Source: Saprospiraceae bacterium (GTDB lineage: Bacteria > Bacteroidota > Bacteroidia > Chitinophagales > Saprospiraceae). Taken from it: 64,000 nucleotides of DNA. The DNA lies in assembly GCA_026129545.1 (NCBI GenBank), contig JAHCHX010000002.1, positions 62,001 through 126,000 of the forward strand, written 5' to 3'. The notes beneath the pieces were generated by a model, which saw only the letters and a list, made by a program, of their open reading frames with translations, had not been told where the DNA came from and made no database searches. Below, in pieces: positions 61,226-64,000 of this stretch. Numbering within the stretch: the stretch's first letter is position 1; every line of letters begins with the position of its first letter. A program made the translations under genes and the position numbers.

Positions 61226-63400
61226 ATGCTCCCTCGCTATTTGCTGGCATTGAGCCTTTTCTTTCTATTTCCTTTCGTAAAAGCACAAAAACCCGCTCTC
61301 GCCATCGGCGCGGAAAAACCGCCCTTTTCCCTCGACGAGCTCCAGCGCCGCCACTTCCTTTATTTCTGGGAACTGGCGCACAAGACGACTTTTCAAATCC
61401 CCGACCGCTACCCCCGCGACGATTTTTCGAGCATCGCCGCCACAGGATTTGGCCTTTCCACCTACCTCGTCGGCGCGGAAAGAGGCTGGATTACCCGCAC
61501 ACAAGCGGCAGAGCGAGTCTTGAACACCCTTCGTTTTTTGAAAAATTTGCCGCAAGGCCCCGAAGCCTCCGGCACGGCTGGTTATCGCGGTTGGTTCTAT
61601 CATTTTCTCAACAACGACGACGCGCTTCGTTACAAAAATGTCGAACTCTCCAGTATTGACACGGGCTTGCTCATGGCGGGCGTGCTCTCGTGCATGAGTT
61701 ATTTCGACCAAAATAACCCCACCGAAAAAGAAATCCGCGCTCTTGCCGACTTCCTCTATCGCCGCGTCGAGTTCGACTGGTACCTCAACGAGCACCACCG
61801 CATGAGCATGGGCTGGTTTCCCGAACGCGGCTTCCTCGCCGCCGAATGGCGCGGCTACAACGAGGCCATGATACTCGTTGTCATGGCGCTCGGCTCACCC
61901 ACTCACCCCATTCCCGCCGCTGGCTGGGACGCTTGGTGCCAATCATACTACCGCACCGACTTCAAAGGCCAGGACATGGTGAATTTCGGCCCACATTTCG
62001 GCCACCAGTACAGCCATGTTTGGATAGACTTTAAAGGGATTCAAGACCCATACATGAAAAAAGCGGGTTTCGATTATTTTGAAAACTCCCGCCGCGCCAC
62101 CCTCGCCAATCGCCAGCACTGCATTGACAATCCCCTCAAATTCAAAGGCTACGGCGAAAATATCTGGGGACTCACGGCTGGCGACGGCCCCGACGCCGAA
62201 ATGGAACACGAGGGAAAACGCATCTTTTGCCCCGGCTACAGCGCGCGCGGCGTGGCGATTGACTACCTCGACGACGACGGCACCATCGCCCCCACGGCCG
62301 CGCTCGCGTCCATGCCTTTCGCGCCCGAAGTGGTGCTGCCCACCGCCGAGGCGATGTGGAATCGCTGGCCGGTCGGCCCCTATGGCTTTTTCGACGGCTA
62401 CAACGAAACGTTCACCGCTCTCGCCAAGTCGCCGAACGCCCAAGCGGGCTATCCGTTCTGGGTGGACCGCGACCAACTCGGCATTGACCAAGGCCCCATT
62501 GTGCTCATGATTGAGAACTACCGCAGCGGCCTGCTTTGGAATTTGATGAAAAAAAACCCCTACATCGTGCAGGGGCTGAAACGGGCGGGATTCACCGGCG
62601 GCTGGCTCGACAAAGTTGATTTCCCAAAACTTGCCAAAGGCATTACTTGGGCCGATGGTGAAAAAGCCAAACCCAACCCCGACGTTCCCGTTGACAATAA
62701 CAGCTTTTTCAAAAGACTGGATTACAAAGACGCGGCGGGGAATAAACTGCCTTATCAGTTGGCAGAACCAGCGAATCCGAAAAAAGGAGAGCAATATCCT
62801 TTAGTCATTTTCCTGCACGGCTCCGGCGAGCGCGGTGTGGACAACTCCTCCCAAATGAAAAACGCTGTCCATGCTTTTGTGGAAAAAGAGATGCGCCAAA
62901 AACACCCTTGCTACCTGCTCGTGCCGCAATGCCCGCCCAACGAACGCTGGGCTGGCTCCTCCCGCGACCCGAAACTTGTTTTTGATGAAAAAAATCCGAC
63001 CGTGCCGGGGCGTATGGTCATCGAGTTGCTCGAAAAAACTTTGCAGGAACACCCAGACATTGACCGCAATCGCGTGTATATCACGGGTTTGAGCATGGGC
63101 GGCTTCGGAACGTTCGACGCTTTGATGCGCCGCCCCGATTTGTTCGCAGCAGGTATGCCGCTTTGTGGTGGCGGCGATGCTTCGCAAGTCGAGCGTATCA
63201 AAAACATCCCGCTTTGGGTGTTTCACGGGCGCTTGGACGAGGCGGTTCAACCAAAATTTTCTTGGGAAATGGCGGAGGCGTTGAAAAAAGTCGGCGGCAA
63301 GATGCAGTACACGGAATATTCGACTCTGGGGCACAACGTGTGGGACGTGACGTACTACAACCCGGCGGTGCTGGAGTGGCTTTTTAGTCAAAAAAAGTAG
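61226..63400 (+). CDS. GH144-type glucanase fused to an alpha/beta-hydrolase (esterase-like) domain
   Basis: The 724-residue protein has signal peptide LLALSLFFLFPFVKAQ. A GH144-like region follows (about 30-460), with FLYFWELAHKTTFQIPDRYP, ATGFGLSTYLVGAERGW, GYNEAMILVVMALGSPTHPI, ENIWGLTAGDGPDAEMEHEG and DDGTIAPTAALASMPF, then GIDQGPIVLMIENYRSGLLW. A second enzyme domain (about 510-724) has LVIFLHGSGERGVDN (oxyanion region), GLSMGG with nucleophile Ser623, HGRLDEAV with Asp671, and TLGHNVWD with His703. This resembles CE1/feruloyl-esterase-like or peptidase S9-like hydrolases. The fusion suggests one protein that trims a substituted glucan. The ATG at 61226 opens the signal peptide. There is no T9SS tail. 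Confidence 0.87.
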   Translation: MLPRYLLALSLFFLFPFVKAQKPALAIGAEKPPFSLDELQRRHFLYFWELAHKTTFQIPDRYPRDDFSSIAATGFGLSTYLVGAERGWITRTQAAERVLNTLRFLKNLPQGPEASGTAGYRGWFYHFLNNDDALRYKNVELSSIDTGLLMAGVLSCMSYFDQNNPTEKEIRALADFLYRRVEFDWYLNEHHRMSMGWFPERGFLAAEWRGYNEAMILVVMALGSPTHPIPAAGWDAWCQSYYRTDFKGQDMVNFGPHFGHQYSHVWIDFKGIQDPYMKKAGFDYFENSRRATLANRQHCIDNPLKFKGYGENIWGLTAGDGPDAEMEHEGKRIFCPGYSARGVAIDYLDDDGTIAPTAALASMPFAPEVVLPTAEAMWNRWPVGPYGFFDGYNETFTALAKSPNAQAGYPFWVDRDQLGIDQGPIVLMIENYRSGLLWNLMKKNPYIVQGLKRAGFTGGWLDKVDFPKLAKGITWADGEKAKPNPDVPVDNNSFFKRLDYKDAAGNKLPYQLAEPANPKKGEQYPLVIFLHGSGERGVDNSSQMKNAVHAFVEKEMRQKHPCYLLVPQCPPNERWAGSSRDPKLVFDEKNPTVPGRMVIELLEKTLQEHPDIDRNRVYITGLSMGGFGTFDALMRRPDLFAAGMPLCGGGDASQVERIKNIPLWVFHGRLDEAVQPKFSWEMAEALKKVGGKMQYTEYSTLGHNVWDVTYYNPAVLEWLFSQKK

Positions 63401-63474
63401 GTTGATAAAGGTTGATGAGGGTTGATAAAAGTTGATAATCAACCTTCATAAACTTTCATCAACCTTTATCAACC
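63401..63474. repeat. Inverted array of 10-bp repeats in the last convergent gap
   Basis: Four GTTGATAAAG-type decamers (63401-63436) are followed directly by reverse complements of the form ATCAACCTTC (63437-63474), giving a hairpin with arms near 36 nt. It starts right after the stop of the GH144-esterase gene. The last codons and stop of the Uma2 gene (63459-63474) lie inside it. Confidence 0.8.
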
Positions 63475-64000
63475 ATAAAACTAACCCCCTCGTAAACATC
63501 CGACAACTCCAACGTCACCCCCAAAGCCGGAATCGGGAAACGCTCGTCGGATTGCAGGTAAGTGGACGCTTCCCAATCGCCGTTTTCCAACTTGACGCGC
63601 ACCTCGACGAAGATTTTTTCAGAGTCCACGAGGATGTAGTTTTGGAGCGAGGCGATGTTTTTGTAAAGAATGAATTTGTCAGTAGAGTCATAAATCCGCG
63701 AGCTTTTGGACATGACTTCGAAGATGACGGAAGGATGTTGGATGATGTACTGGTTGTCGGCATCACGCGGGTCGGAAGTTACGATGACATCGGGGTAGGT
63801 GTAATCATTTTCAGCACCAAATTGCGCTTTGACGTTCTCCGTCTGGACGCGCAAGTTTTTGAGGATTTGTTTCAACGCTGCTTTGAGATTGAAACAAATA
63901 TCGTTGTGGTCAACTGTTGTGCCGGGCATGGGTATCAGGTTTCCGTTGATAAACTCGTGGCGGATTTCAGAGCGTTCCTCGAACTCGATATATTCCTCGA
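63459..64000 (-). CDS. Uma2-family endonuclease-like protein (5' end outside window)
   Basis: At least 180 codons are in frame from the window edge to the stop at 63459. The sequence has the Uma2 (DUF820) layout. EFEERSEIRHEFINGNLIPM carries the conserved Glu, and PGTTVDHNDICFNLKAAL follows. YTYPDVIVTSDPRDADNQYI has the PD core, and then come PSVIFEVMSKSSRIYDSTDK and LQNYILVDSEKIFVEVRVK. This is the PD-(D/E)XK nuclease-like fold; its biological role is unknown, and such genes occur in many copies in some Bacteroidota and Cyanobacteria. The last four residues (VDKG) and the stop are encoded by the repeat array. Confidence 0.87.
   Translation of the reverse strand, partial: EEYIEFEERSEIRHEFINGNLIPMPGTTVDHNDICFNLKAALKQILKNLRVQTENVKAQFGAENDYTYPDVIVTSDPRDADNQYIIQHPSVIFEVMSKSSRIYDSTDKFILYKNIASLQNYILVDSEKIFVEVRVKLENGDWEASTYLQSDERFPIPALGVTLELSDVYEGVSFMVDKG

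Overview
The window looks like chromosomal DNA from a free-living Bacteroidota bacterium, most likely a Saprospiria-type (Saprospiraceae/Haliscomenobacter-like) or related environmental lineage. The grounds are: many secreted proteins ending in a type IX secretion (T9SS) C-terminal sorting domain, SprB-type repeats, a SusC/SusD pair, a periplasmic-sensor/LuxR-type SusR-like regulator, a Na+-translocating NQR complex, TAnnTTTG promoter boxes, and several small protein families known mainly from this phylum. The lineage is an inference from gene content.

Layout. 1-7.8 kb: the 3' end of an SprB-repeat adhesin, then DinB, two small Bacteroidota families, and a two-gene Fe-S oxidoreductase unit (3311-5796) with what looks like a deleted phospholipase-D-like gene between its members. 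A PyrR-like phosphoribosyltransferase, a lipoprotein and a papain-like protease lipoprotein follow. 8.2-19.2 kb: a sodium bioenergetics island. It holds nqrA-F in order, but with a 4-TM protein between nqrA and nqrB and a DksA/TraR-type zinc finger between nqrC and nqrD. Next come apbE (attaches FMN to NqrB/NqrC), a divergent NqrM-like assembly factor, a CBS-domain protein and the Na+/H+ antiporter NhaD. The NQR exports Na+ using NADH and NhaD can spend or balance that gradient.

19.3-32.3 kb: a beta-glucan (probably laminarin-type) utilisation locus. It has two GH16 glucanases, a PKD lipoprotein, SusD, SusC and a T9SS carbohydrate-binding-like protein, all on the minus strand, with a divergent one-protein sensor/regulator. 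32.3-42.9 kb: housekeeping and unknown genes (LVIVD lipoprotein, barrel-like protein, ceramidase-like hydrolase, ABC transporter, DUF423, M16 peptidase, tRNA-Ser(TGA), EEP nuclease/phosphatase).

43-51.4 kb: three tandem paralogous T9SS proteins with protease-associated (PA) domains. Each has the same kind of promoter box and a hairpin terminator. A BNR-repeat T9SS protein follows. 52.1-55.8 kb: a DUF1800/DUF1501 pair. 56-63.4 kb: a second glucan-related cluster, with two GH144-type 'glucoamylase family' proteins (one fused to an alpha/beta-hydrolase esterase domain) flanking a giant six-repeat T9SS protein. That protein's repeat is related to the repeat in the first glucan locus. The window ends inside a Uma2-family gene.

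The least ordinary signal lies outside the genes. Intergenic gaps carry short tandem repeats (unit 7, 8, 9, 10 or 16 bp). Several are built as a direct array followed by its reverse complement, and several end only a few bases before start codons (nqrC, nqrD, nqrF, the DUF1501 gene). There are also several larger palindromic, MITE/REP-like elements, and a dispersed ~100-bp repeat present in three copies.
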